A program made the translations under genes and the position numbers. The notes beneath the pieces are model-generated. The model was given only the letters and a program-made list of their open reading frames with translations. It searched no databases and had not been told where the DNA came from. Of a DNA stretch of 64,000 nt, positions 52,897 through 62,677 are shown piece by piece. Positions within the stretch are counted from its first letter, which is position 1. The number at the start of each line of letters is the position of its first letter. This DNA is from Pseudomonas sp. N40(2020) (lineage in GTDB: Bacteria > Pseudomonadota > Gammaproteobacteria > Pseudomonadales > Pseudomonadaceae), in contig NZ_JACSZV010000028.1 in NCBI RefSeq assembly GCF_014472415.1, forward strand, positions 1 to 64,000, given 5' to 3'.

Positions 52897-53225
52897 ACAC
52901 GGTTATGTAACGGATTCGAAATCCGTTCAAAAGCGACCTCCATCTGTACTGAAAGCGCTACAGCGGAACGATATCGATACACCCTCCTCCAGCCACCGCT
53001 GTGCAAGGCTTTGATCCGCTTCAGCTTTTTTCCTCGCCCTATGCTGTAGCGATTTCGCTACGCACGCATCAATCACCCTTTCCAAATAAACACTCAAGCC
53101 ATTGATTTAAAACAATAAATAAACCTTGGCCGCGTTCTTGCTAATCAACCGCTCATAAATAAGGGCTTTATTGCCCAAGCCTTCCACCGCGTCCACCGGA
53201 CGAGTCCGGCCCCTGAGGAGTTTCC
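52897..53225 (+). promoter_or_regulatory. gcsR-gcvH intergenic promoter region
   Basis: 329 bases without a gene. It contains three TyrR/GcsR-like boxes: TGTAACGGATTCGAAATC (52906-52923, left half perfect), TGTACTGAAAGCGCTACA (52945-52962) and TGTAGCGATTTCGCTACG (53045-53062). Published P. aeruginosa GcsR sites follow TGTAACG-N4-CGTTCCG. A sigma-54 promoter TTGGCCGCGTTCTTGCT is at 53126-53142, about 85 bases before gcvH. Confidence 0.8.
53126..53142 (+). promoter_or_regulatory. Sigma-54 promoter of the gcv operon
   Basis: TTGGCCGCGTTCTTGCT carries the -24 GG and -12 GC with correct spacing (TGGCAC-N5-TTGCA pattern). Expected start of transcription near 53153. Confidence 0.85.
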
Positions 53226-53609
53226 ATGAGCGAGTTGCGTTTTACTGAAGATCACGAATGGCTGCGCACTGAAGCTGACGGCAGCGTTACTGTCGGCATC
53301 ACCGCTTTTGCGCAGAACGCCCTGGGCGACGTGGTATTCGTGCAACTGCCTGAGCTGCAGTCCTACGACAAAGGCGCCGAAGCCGCCACCGTGGAATCGG
53401 TAAAAGCCGCCAGCGGCGTGTACATGCCCCTCGACGGCGAAGTGCTGGAAGTGAACCCGGCGCTTGAAGACAGCCCTGAACTGGTCAACGAAGATCCACT
53501 GGGCGAAGGCTGGTTCTTCCGCTTCCAGCCATCCGACGCCGCCGCTGTCGGCAAACTGCTGGATCAAGACGCTTACGACCGTCTGATCAAAGCCCAAGCC
53601 GAAGCCTGA
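53226..53609 (+). CDS. gcvH: Glycine cleavage H protein
   Basis: A 127-residue lipoyl carrier. The lipoylated lysine is in TVESVKAASG; the family start LRFTEDHEWLRTEADGSVTV is present. It ferries the aminomethyl group from GcvP to GcvT. First gene of the operon; GAGGAGTTTCC before the ATG is a strong ribosome site. Confidence 0.96.
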   Translation: MSELRFTEDHEWLRTEADGSVTVGITAFAQNALGDVVFVQLPELQSYDKGAEAATVESVKAASGVYMPLDGEVLEVNPALEDSPELVNEDPLGEGWFFRFQPSDAAAVGKLLDQDAYDRLIKAQAEA

Positions 53610-53620
53610 GGAGTAGCGAC

Positions 53621-56473
53621 ATGACCCAAGTAAATCTCGGCACCGCCAACGAATTCATCGCCCGTCACATCGGCCCGCGCGCCGGTGACGAGCAAGCCAT
53701 GCTCAACAGCCTCGGCTTCGACTCACTCGAAGCCCTGAGCGCCAGCGTCATCCCGGAAAGCATCAAGGGCACCAGCGTACTCGGCATGGACGACGGCCTG
53801 AGCGAAGCCGATGCACTGGCGATGATCAAATCCATCGCTGGCAAGAACCAACTGTTCAAGACCTACATCGGCCAGGGCTACTACAACTGCCACACGCCGT
53901 CGCCGATCCTGCGCAACCTCCTGGAAAACCCGGCCTGGTACACCGCTTACACGCCGTACCAGCCAGAAATCTCCCAGGGCCGTCTCGAAGCGCTGCTGAA
54001 CTTCCAGACCCTGATCAGCGACCTCACCGGCCTGCCGATCGCCAACGCATCCTTGCTCGACGAAGCCACCGCCGCTGCCGAAGCCATGACCTTCTGCAAA
54101 CGCCTGAGCAAGAACAAGGGCAGCCACCAGTTCTTCGCCTCGATCCACAGCCACCCGCAAACCCTCGACGTGCTGCGCACCCGTGCCGAGCCGCTGGGCA
54201 TCGACGTGGTTGTCGGCGATGAGCGTGAACTGACCGACGTCACCCCGTTCTTCGGCGCCCTGCTGCAATACCCGGCGAGCAACGGTGATGTGTTCGACTA
54301 CCGCGAACTGACCGAACGCTTCCACGCCGCCAACGCTCTGGTGGCCGTGGCTGCCGACCTCCTGGCTCTGACCCTGCTGACCGCTCCGGGCGAGTTCGGC
54401 GCGGACGTCGCCATCGGCAGCGCACAACGCTTCGGTGTGCCGCTGGGCTTCGGTGGCCCGCACGCGGCTTACTTCTCGACTAAAGATGCGTTCAAGCGCG
54501 ACATGCCGGGCCGTCTGGTCGGTGTGTCGGTTGACCGTTTCGGCAAGCCGGCCCTGCGTCTGGCGATGCAGACCCGCGAGCAACACATCCGCCGCGAGAA
54601 GGCCACGTCGAACATCTGCACCGCGCAAGTGCTGCTGGCCAACATCGCCAGCATGTACGCCGTCTACCACGGCCCGAAAGGCCTGACCCAGATCGCCAAC
54701 CGCGTGCATCACCTGACCGCGATTCTGGCCAAGGGCCTGACCGCGCTGGGCTTGAACGTCGAGCAGGAAAGCTTCTTCGACACCCTGACGCTGACCACCG
54801 GCGCGCAAACCGCTGCGCTGCACGACAAGGCTCACGCCCAGCAGATCAACCTGCGCGTCGTCGATGCTCAGCGTGTCGGTCTGTCGGTCGACGAAACCAC
54901 CACGCAGGCTGACATCGAAACTCTGTGGAGCGTGTTTGCCGACGGCAAGACCCTGCCGGACTTCGCCGCCCTCGCCGCTTCGGTGCAGAGCACCATCCCA
55001 GCTGCGCTGGTTCGTCAGTCGCCGATCCTCAGCCACCCGGTGTTCAACCGTTATCACTCGGAAACCGAGCTGATGCGCTACCTGCGCAAACTGGCGGACA
55101 AAGATCTGGCACTGGATCGCACCATGATCCCGCTGGGTTCGTGCACCATGAAACTCAACGCTGCCAGCGAAATGATCCCGGTGACTTGGGCTGAATTCGG
55201 TGCCCTGCACCCGTTCGCCCCGGCCGCACAAAGCGCCGGTTATCAGCAACTGACCGATGAACTGGAAGCGATGCTCTGCGCCGCCACCGGTTACGACTCG
55301 ATCTCGCTGCAACCGAACGCCGGTTCGCAAGGTGAATACGCTGGCCTGCTGGCCATCCGCGCCTATCACCAGAGCCGTGGCGATGACCGTCGCGACATTT
55401 GCCTGATCCCGTCGTCCGCCCACGGCACCAACCCGGCCACCGCCAACATGGCTGGCATGCGTGTGGTCGTGACCGCGTGCGACGCTCGCGGCAACGTCGA
55501 CATCGAAGACCTGCGCGCCAAAGCCATCGAGCACCGCGAACACCTCGCTGCGCTGATGATCACCTACCCGTCGACTCACGGCGTGTTCGAAGAAGGCATC
55601 CGTGAAATCTGCGGGATCATCCATGACAACGGCGGCCAGGTTTACATCGATGGCGCCAACATGAACGCGATGGTCGGTCTCTGCGCCCCGGGCAAGTTCG
55701 GTGGCGACGTCTCGCACCTGAACCTGCACAAAACCTTCTGCATCCCCCACGGCGGTGGCGGCCCGGGCGTCGGCCCGATCGGCGTCAAGTCGCACCTGAC
55801 GCCGTTCCTGCCGGGTCACGGCACCATGGAGCGTAAAGAAGGCGCGGTCTGCGCGGCACCGTTCGGCAGCGCGAGCATTCTGCCAATCACCTGGATGTAC
55901 ATCCGCATGATGGGCGGCGCTGGTCTCAAGCGTGCTTCGCAGTTGGCGATCCTCAATGCCAACTACATTTCCCGTCGCCTCGAAGAGCACTATCCAGTGC
56001 TGTACACCGGCAGCAACGGTCTGGTGGCGCACGAGTGCATCCTCGATCTGCGTCCACTGAAAGACAGCAGCGGCATCAGCGTTGATGACGTTGCCAAGCG
56101 CCTGATCGACTTTGGCTTCCACGCCCCGACCATGTCGTTCCCGGTCGCCGGCACGCTGATGATCGAGCCGACCGAAAGCGAATCCAAGGAAGAACTGGAC
56201 CGCTTCTGCGACGCCATGATCCGCATCCGCGAAGAAATCCGCGCAGTGGAAAACGGCACCTTGGACAAGGACGACAACCCGCTGAAAAACGCGCCACACA
56301 CCGCAGCCGAACTGGTTGGCGAGTGGACTCACCCGTACAGCCGCGAGCAAGCCGTGTACCCGGTGGCCTCGTTGATCGAAGGCAAGTACTGGCCGCCGGT
56401 CGGTCGCGTCGACAACGTGTTCGGCGACCGCAATCTGGTCTGCGCCTGCCCGTCGATCGAAAGCTACGCTTAA
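53621..56473 (+). CDS. gcvP: Glycine dehydrogenase (decarboxylating), P protein
   Basis: A 950-residue fused P-protein. An N-terminal half carries substrate-binding repeats (IGQGYYNCHTPSPILRNLLE) and the C-terminal half the PLP lysine in HLNLHKTFCIPHGGGG. It decarboxylates glycine and loads GcvH. It begins 11 bases after gcvH and is followed by a hairpin and repeat, not by glyA. Confidence 0.95.
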   Translation: MTQVNLGTANEFIARHIGPRAGDEQAMLNSLGFDSLEALSASVIPESIKGTSVLGMDDGLSEADALAMIKSIAGKNQLFKTYIGQGYYNCHTPSPILRNLLENPAWYTAYTPYQPEISQGRLEALLNFQTLISDLTGLPIANASLLDEATAAAEAMTFCKRLSKNKGSHQFFASIHSHPQTLDVLRTRAEPLGIDVVVGDERELTDVTPFFGALLQYPASNGDVFDYRELTERFHAANALVAVAADLLALTLLTAPGEFGADVAIGSAQRFGVPLGFGGPHAAYFSTKDAFKRDMPGRLVGVSVDRFGKPALRLAMQTREQHIRREKATSNICTAQVLLANIASMYAVYHGPKGLTQIANRVHHLTAILAKGLTALGLNVEQESFFDTLTLTTGAQTAALHDKAHAQQINLRVVDAQRVGLSVDETTTQADIETLWSVFADGKTLPDFAALAASVQSTIPAALVRQSPILSHPVFNRYHSETELMRYLRKLADKDLALDRTMIPLGSCTMKLNAASEMIPVTWAEFGALHPFAPAAQSAGYQQLTDELEAMLCAATGYDSISLQPNAGSQGEYAGLLAIRAYHQSRGDDRRDICLIPSSAHGTNPATANMAGMRVVVTACDARGNVDIEDLRAKAIEHREHLAALMITYPSTHGVFEEGIREICGIIHDNGGQVYIDGANMNAMVGLCAPGKFGGDVSHLNLHKTFCIPHGGGGPGVGPIGVKSHLTPFLPGHGTMERKEGAVCAAPFGSASILPITWMYIRMMGGAGLKRASQLAILNANYISRRLEEHYPVLYTGSNGLVAHECILDLRPLKDSSGISVDDVAKRLIDFGFHAPTMSFPVAGTLMIEPTESESKEELDRFCDAMIRIREEIRAVENGTLDKDDNPLKNAPHTAAELVGEWTHPYSREQAVYPVASLIEGKYWPPVGRVDNVFGDRNLVCACPSIESYA

Positions 56474-56477
56474 AACA

Positions 56478-56506
56478 GTGCGGGATCAGTTTTGCTGATC
56501 CCGCAC
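56478..56506 (+). terminator. Hairpin after gcvP without a T tract
   Basis: GTGCGGGATCAG (56478-56489) pairs perfectly with CTGATCCCGCAC (56495-56506). The missing T run argues against full termination; it is more likely to protect the 3' end of upstream mRNA or act with a later REP element. Confidence 0.5.
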
Positions 56507-56521
56507 ACACCGCAGATCCCC

Positions 56522-56611
56522 TGTAGGAGTGAGCCTGCTCGCGATAGTGGTGTATTAGTCGACATTACTGTTATCTGACACACCGCTATCGCGAGCAGGC
56601 TCACTCCTACA
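56522..56611. repeat. REPIN-like inverted repeat between gcvP and sdaA
   Basis: TGTAGGAGTGAGCCTGCTCG and its complement, 90 bases, closest in sequence to the 24811 copy. Inside the operon. Confidence 0.9.
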
Positions 56612-56672
56612 AGGGAATGCGGTCAGCTGCAAAATCCGCCAATTCCTATAAAAAGAAACCGGAGAACCACTC

Positions 56673-58049
<1,377 letters not shown>

Positions 58050-58054
58050 TTAGC

Positions 58055-58086
58055 CCCTTCTCCCTCCGGGAGAGGGTTGGTGTGAA
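58055..58086. repeat. Half copy of the CCCTCTCC-type repeat
   Basis: AGCCCCTTCTCCCTCCGGGAGAGGGTTGGTGTGAATC resembles one arm of 51153-51330, with a short CTCCCTCCGGGAG stem. It fills the sdaA-gcvT gap. Confidence 0.7.
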
Positions 58087-58100
58087 TCAAGGAGTTCCGC

Positions 58101-59225
58101 ATGTCCACCGAACAACTGTCGAAAACCCCGCTGCACGCTCTGCACATCGAACTCGGCGCCCGCATGGTGCCGTTCGCCGGCTACGACATGCCGGTGCAAT
58201 ACCCACTCGGCGTGATGAAGGAGCACCAGCACACCCGTGAGCAAGCCGGGCTGTTTGATGTTTCGCACATGGGCCAGATCCGTCTGACCGGCGCCAACGC
58301 CGCCAAAGCCCTGGAAACCCTGGTGCCGGTGGACATCATCGACCTGCCAGTGGGCATGCAGCGTTACGCGATGTTCACCAACGAGAGCGGTGGCATCCTC
58401 GATGACCTGATGGTCGCCAACCTCGGTAACGATGAGCTGTTCCTCGTAGTGAACGCTGCGTGCAAGGATCAGGATCTGGCTCACTTGCGAAAACACATCG
58501 GCGATCAGTGCACCATTACGGCGCTGTTCGAAGAGCGCGCCCTGCTCGCCCTGCAAGGTCCGGCCGCAGTGACCGTGCTGGCGCGCCTTGCTCCTGACGT
58601 GGCGAAGATGACCTTCATGCAGTTCAACCGCGTGAACCTGTTGGGCGTGGACTGCTTTGTCAGCCGTTCTGGCTACACCGGTGAAGACGGTTTCGAAATC
58701 TCGGTGCCGGCCGCCGATGCGGAAAAACTCGCTCGCGCCCTGTTGGCCGAACCGGAAGTCCAGGCCATCGGCCTCGGCGCGCGCGACTCGCTGCGTCTGG
58801 AAGCCGGCCTGTGCCTCTACGGCCACGACATGAACACCGAGACCACGCCAATCGAAGCCAGCCTGCTGTGGGCGATTTCCAAGCCGCGCCGTGCAGACGG
58901 CGCGCGGGCCGGCGGTTTCCCTGGGGCGGAGCAGGTTTTTGCTCAACAACAGAACGGCGTCGCGCGCAAACGTGTCGGCCTGCTGCCGCAGGAACGCACG
59001 CCGGTGCGTGAAGGCGCAGAAATCGTCAACGAAGCCGACGAGATCATCGGCAGCGTGTGCAGCGGCGGCTTCGGCCCGACACTGGGCGGCCCATTGGCGA
59101 TGGGTTACCTCGACAGCGCTTATGTCACTCTCGAAACGCCCGTCTGGGCCATCGTCCGTGGGAAAAAGGTGCAAATGCTTGTAAGCAAAATGCCATTTGT
59201 TCCGCAACGCTACTATCGTGGTTGA
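58101..59225 (+). CDS. gcvT: Aminomethyltransferase, T protein
   Basis: A 374-residue folate-dependent enzyme that releases ammonia and passes one carbon to tetrahydrofolate. The family pattern MVPFAGYDMPVQYPLGVMKE, QAGLFDVSHMGQIRLTG and the final GYLDSAYVTLETPVWAIVRG are intact. AAGGAG is an optimal ribosome site. Last gene of the operon. Confidence 0.95.
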   Translation: MSTEQLSKTPLHALHIELGARMVPFAGYDMPVQYPLGVMKEHQHTREQAGLFDVSHMGQIRLTGANAAKALETLVPVDIIDLPVGMQRYAMFTNESGGILDDLMVANLGNDELFLVVNAACKDQDLAHLRKHIGDQCTITALFEERALLALQGPAAVTVLARLAPDVAKMTFMQFNRVNLLGVDCFVSRSGYTGEDGFEISVPAADAEKLARALLAEPEVQAIGLGARDSLRLEAGLCLYGHDMNTETTPIEASLLWAISKPRRADGARAGGFPGAEQVFAQQQNGVARKRVGLLPQERTPVREGAEIVNEADEIIGSVCSGGFGPTLGGPLAMGYLDSAYVTLETPVWAIVRGKKVQMLVSKMPFVPQRYYRG

Positions 59226-59628
59226 TTGGCTGTTTCTATAAGTAACGCGATTGCGTTATGCGTGCACTAATGTGTAACGCAATCGCCACAAAAAAGTGCA
59301 TTTTCTAACAACTGATTCGAATATGAACTTTGCTTATAACGTTCGAAAACTTTTGAAAAAGCTAATCGTCTAAGCCGCACTAGTGAACTGACTAACTGCC
59401 AGCAAGCGCAACAAAACCGGGGCCCTCACGGGGCTTGTTTTTTCTCACGTAGTTGGCGTAGAGTTTATCCACTGTGTTTGCATGGGTCAGCTTGGAATCG
59501 TGACCTGGGCAGTAGCCTACAAGTTAGCTACATCCCGTTCGACGTCTTCTTACTCTCCTGCAACCAGCCCCAGTACTCTTTCATGAGAAAGAGACTGTCA
59601 TCAATTTATGCGTCAAAGGAAATAAGAA
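59226..59628. other. gcvT-cspA intergenic region with long csp leader
   Basis: 403 bases without a gene. After gcvT there is a terminator at 59421-59443. The remaining part is AT-richer with AAGGAAATAAG before the csp start, probably a long cold-shock 5' leader that folds with temperature; no fold was computed. Confidence 0.55.
59421..59443 (+). terminator. Terminator after the gcv operon
   Basis: A GC-rich stem GGCCCT/GGGGCT with a small loop, then TTGTTTTTT. Not a perfect stem but well placed. Confidence 0.7.
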
Positions 59629-59841
59629 ATGTCCACACGTCAGAGCGGTACCGTCAAGTGGTTTAACGACGAGAAAGGTTTTGGTTTTATCACTCCAGAA
59701 AGCGGTCCGGATCTGTTCGTGCATTTCCGCGCCATTCAGGGCAACGGCTTCAAAAGCCTGAAAGAAGGCCAGAAAGTGACTTTCGTTGCTGTGCAAGGCC
59801 AGAAAGGCATGCAGGCTGACGAAGTACAAGCAGAAGCTTGA
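59629..59841 (+). CDS. Cold-shock protein, CspA family
   Basis: A 70-residue OB-fold RNA/DNA-binding protein. RNP1 KGFGFI and RNP2 DLFVHF are present, as is GTVKWFNDEKGFGFITPESG. Acts as an RNA chaperone. Monocistronic, with a long leader and a strong terminator. Confidence 0.93.
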   Translation: MSTRQSGTVKWFNDEKGFGFITPESGPDLFVHFRAIQGNGFKSLKEGQKVTFVAVQGQKGMQADEVQAEA

Positions 59842-59854
59842 TCCTTCTGTAACG

Positions 59855-59888
59855 AAAAAGCCCCTGATATTGATATCAGGGGCTTTTT
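59855..59888. terminator. Terminator of the cold-shock gene
   Basis: AAAAAGCCCCTGATAT and ATATCAGGGGCTTTTT flank a 2-base loop; a 34-base symmetric terminator that could work in both directions. Confidence 0.93.
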
Positions 59889-59939
59889 TGTGCGCGCGAA
59901 TCCGTAAAATGGCGCTTCATTTCGCGTCCAGAGGCCGCC

Positions 59940-60428
59940 ATGTCGAAACACCTGCTCACGCCCCAAGGCGACTTTCCTCCCGCTGGCCTTGGCCGTCGTC
60001 TGGCTGCGATGTTCTATGACTTTCTGTTGTGCACCGCCCTGCTGATCGTGACCGGCTTCATTTACAAGCTCATCCAGGCGGCGATCATCGGCGAAGAACG
60101 TCTGCGCGCGATGACCGATGCCGGGCAACTGGACGGCGATCCGCTGTATTCCACCGTATTGCTCTTGGTGCTGTTTGCCTTCTTCGCCAAATTCTGGACC
60201 CATGGCGGTCAGACGCTGGGCATGCAGGTGTGGGGCATTCGTGTGCAGAACGCCAACGGCACGGCGATCAGCCTGTGGCAGGCGCTGTTGCGGTTTATGG
60301 TATCGATTGCTTCATGGCTGTGCGTCGGCCTGGGATTCTTCTGGTCGCTCTATGACAAGCAGAAGCGCACGTGGCAAGACATCTATTCCGATACTCGCGT
60401 GGTGAGGATTCCGAAGAAACAAAAGTAG
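59940..60428 (+). CDS. RDD-family membrane protein
   Basis: A 162-residue protein with three or four helices. The RDD-type start LGRRLAAMFYDFLLCTALLI and the GQTLGMQVWGIRVQ segment are clear. Function not established. The start at 59940 is the family one. Confidence 0.88.
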   Translation: MSKHLLTPQGDFPPAGLGRRLAAMFYDFLLCTALLIVTGFIYKLIQAAIIGEERLRAMTDAGQLDGDPLYSTVLLLVLFAFFAKFWTHGGQTLGMQVWGIRVQNANGTAISLWQALLRFMVSIASWLCVGLGFFWSLYDKQKRTWQDIYSDTRVVRIPKKQK

Positions 60429-60434
60429 CGCCCA

Positions 60435-60505
60435 TAAAAAAGATCGCAGCCTGCGGCAGCGCCTACAACGATTTCTGTAGGACCTGCCGCAGGCTGCGAT
60501 CTTTT
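60435..60505. repeat. Intergenic inverted repeat, AAAAGATCGCAGCC family
   Basis: AAAAAAGATCGCAGCCTGCG and CGCAGGCTGCGATCTTTT pair over 70 bases. It separates the RDD gene from the convergent nadA and may terminate both. Confidence 0.88.
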
Positions 60506-60515
60506 GCTTTTGCGC

Positions 60516-61574
60516 TTAAGCGTTACCGGCCAGCTTCATCCGCGCAGCCTGGGTGAAATCCAGCATGCGCTTCAACGGCCGAATCGCCTGCGGAATCAAC
60601 GCCGGATCAACAAAGATCTCGTTCGTCCCTTCCTTCAAGCTCTTGAGCGTGCGCTCAAGGGTGTTCATGGCCATCCACGGGCAATGTGCGCAACTGCGGC
60701 ACGCAGCGCCGTTACCGGCGGTTGGCGCCTCGATGAAGACCTTGTCCGGGCACAGCTGCTGCATCTTGTAGAAGATGCCACGGTCGGTGGCGACGATCAG
60801 GGTCTTGTTCGGCAGACTCTGGGCAGCAGCGATCAATTGACTGGTGGAACCGACGGCATCCGCCAGTTCGATCACCGCCGTCGGCGACTCTGGGTGCACC
60901 AGAATCGCTGCATCCGGGTACAACGCCTTCATGTCTTCGAGCTGTTTGGATTTGAACTCTTCGTGGACGATGCAGGCACCGTCCCAGAGCAGCATGTCGG
61001 CGCCGGTCTTGCGCTGAATGTAGGTGCCCAGGTGTTTGTCCGGCCCCCAGATGATGGTTTCGCCGTTGTCCATCAGGCTTTCGACAATCTCCAGTGCGCA
61101 ACTCGACGTCACCACCCAGTCGGCCCGGGCTTTCACGGCGGCAGAGGTGTTGGCGTAAACCACCACCGTGCGTTCCGGATGCTGATCGCAGAACGCCGAG
61201 AACTCGTCTACCGGACAACCCAGATCCAGAGAGCACGTCGCTTCCAGGGTCGGCATCAGCACACGTTTTTCCGGATTGAGAATCTTCGCGGTCTCACCCA
61301 TGAACTTCACGCCGGCGACCACCACGGTCTTGGCCGGATGAGCGTTGCCAAAGCGGGCCATTTCCAGGGAGTCGGAGACACAGCCGCCGGTTTCTTCGGC
61401 CAAAGCCTGAATCACCGGATCGCAATAAAAGTGGGCCACCAGCACCGCGTCCTGAGCCTTGAGCTCGGCGGCGATGGCAGAACGGTAATAAGCCTCTTCC
61501 TCGGCGGTCAGCGGTTTGGGCTGTTTCGCGTCGAGGTGAGCTTGAACCAGAAGGCGTTCGGAAATCTGCGTCAT
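60516..61574 (-). CDS. nadA: Quinolinate synthase A
   Basis: A 352-residue [4Fe-4S] enzyme of NAD synthesis. It condenses iminoaspartate with dihydroxyacetone phosphate. Seen are VLVAHFYCDPVIQALAEETG, MGETAKILNPEK, CSLDLGCPVDEF, SSCALEIVESL and the cluster Cys region RSCAHCPWMAMN. The start at 61574 (MTQISERLLVQ) fits; a longer frame to 61673 has no support. Confidence 0.95.
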   Translation of the reverse strand: MTQISERLLVQAHLDAKQPKPLTAEEEAYYRSAIAAELKAQDAVLVAHFYCDPVIQALAEETGGCVSDSLEMARFGNAHPAKTVVVAGVKFMGETAKILNPEKRVLMPTLEATCSLDLGCPVDEFSAFCDQHPERTVVVYANTSAAVKARADWVVTSSCALEIVESLMDNGETIIWGPDKHLGTYIQRKTGADMLLWDGACIVHEEFKSKQLEDMKALYPDAAILVHPESPTAVIELADAVGSTSQLIAAAQSLPNKTLIVATDRGIFYKMQQLCPDKVFIEAPTAGNGAACRSCAHCPWMAMNTLERTLKSLKEGTNEIFVDPALIPQAIRPLKRMLDFTQAARMKLAGNA

Positions 61575-61784
61575 GTTCGCAAGACCTGCAGGCGCTTTCG
61601 CGCGAAAGTCGAGTATACACCCGGCTCCGGACCCCTTGTGGGTACCGCCGGGAGAGTGAGTTTTATCAGGCACGGACAGCGTTGAAGCTGCGCAAGGCTA
61701 CAGAATATCCGGTTGATACAAAAGATGATTCTGACCTGTGTCAGCGCCGGCAGCACCGATAGAACGCGCACCCGAATCGCAGGC

Positions 61785-61830
61785 AAAAAAAAACCCGGAA
61801 ATCCTCACTTTCGTGGGCCTTCCGGATTTT
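61785..61830 (-). terminator. Terminator of the tRNA-Lys transcript
   Basis: On the minus strand CCGGAA and TTCCGG arms, with an inner GGCCCAC/GTGAGG stem, are followed by nine T (A run at 61785-61793). Confidence 0.85.
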
Positions 61831-61845
61831 CTAAACCGCCAAATA

Positions 61846-61921
61846 TGGTGGGTCGTGTGGGATTCGAACCTACGACCAATTGGTTAAAAGCCAACTGCTC
61901 TACCAACTGAGCTAACGACCC
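61846..61921 (-). tRNA. tRNA-Lys (anticodon UUU)
   Basis: A 76-base clover leaf on the minus strand. It starts GGGTCGTTAGCTCAGTTGGT, has anticodon TTT in GGCTTTTAACC, T-loop GGTTCGAATCC and an encoded CCA end. Acceptor arms GGGTCG and CGACCC pair fully. D-loop GTTGGTAGAGC is normal. Confidence 0.97.
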
Positions 61922-61983
61922 GCTGTGTGGTGGCGCGTATAATACTGATTTTTAAGGACTATTCAACACCTTTTTGAAAATAA

Positions 61984-62676
61984 TCAAAAATAAGGTGTTG
62001 GATCGCTCACGCCGGCCGCCGCAAAGCCTTCCGCACGCAGGCGGCAGCTGTCGCATTTACCGCAAGCACGGCCATTATCATCGGCCTGATAGCAGGAAAC
62101 GGTGAGGCCATAATCGACGCCGAGCTTCACGCCCGCCTGGACGATCTGCGCCTTGCTCAGGCTCTGCAATGGCGCCTGAATGCGAAAGCCATTGCCTTCA
62201 ACCCCCGCCTTGGTCGCCAGATTGGCCATGCGCTCGAAGGATTCGATAAACTCGGGACGGCAATCCGGATAACCGGAATAATCCACCGCATTCACACCAA
62301 TAAAGATGTCACGGGCGCCAAGCACTTCAGCCCAACCCAGTGCCAGCGACAGGAAAACGGTATTGCGCGCCGGCACGTAAGTCACCGGGATGCCCTCGCC
62401 CAGCTCTTCAGGAATCTCGATGCTGGTGTCCGTCAGGGCCGAACCGCCCATGCCGTTCAGATTCAGACCGATCACCTTGTGCTCGATCACACCTAGGTCG
62501 CGGGCAACACGTGCAGCAGCGTGCAATTCGGCGTGCGAACGCTGACCGTAATCGAAGCTCATCGTGTAGCAGCTATAGCCCTCGGCGCGAGCCATGGCTA
62601 CGACAGTCGCAGAGTCGAGGCCGCCAGACAGCAAAATGACTGCGCGTTTTTCGGTGGTGTTAAGTTGCTCAGTCAT
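61984..62676 (-). CDS. queC: 7-cyano-7-deazaguanine synthase (QueC)
   Basis: A 230-residue ATP-dependent enzyme making preQ0 for queuosine. PP-loop LLSGGLDSATVVAMA, FDYGQRSHAE and the zinc cysteines CGKCDSCRLR are intact. The start at 62676 (MTEQLNTTEK) follows the queE stop by 1 base; a longer start at 62697 would overlap queE. Confidence 0.95.
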   Translation of the reverse strand: MTEQLNTTEKRAVILLSGGLDSATVVAMARAEGYSCYTMSFDYGQRSHAELHAAARVARDLGVIEHKVIGLNLNGMGGSALTDTSIEIPEELGEGIPVTYVPARNTVFLSLALGWAEVLGARDIFIGVNAVDYSGYPDCRPEFIESFERMANLATKAGVEGNGFRIQAPLQSLSKAQIVQAGVKLGVDYGLTVSCYQADDNGRACGKCDSCRLRAEGFAAAGVSDPTPYF

Positions 62677-62677
62677 A

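Noticed and set aside
53723..56350. An 875-codon open frame on the minus strand across gcvP
   Set aside because: It is fully antisense to a conserved gene with clear GcvP motifs. Long shadow frames are expected from the strong third-position GC bias. No ribosome site or protein family was recognised.
59478..59666. A 62-codon frame overlapping the cold-shock start
   Set aside because: It covers the csp leader and start codon, has no ribosome site of its own and shows no domain.
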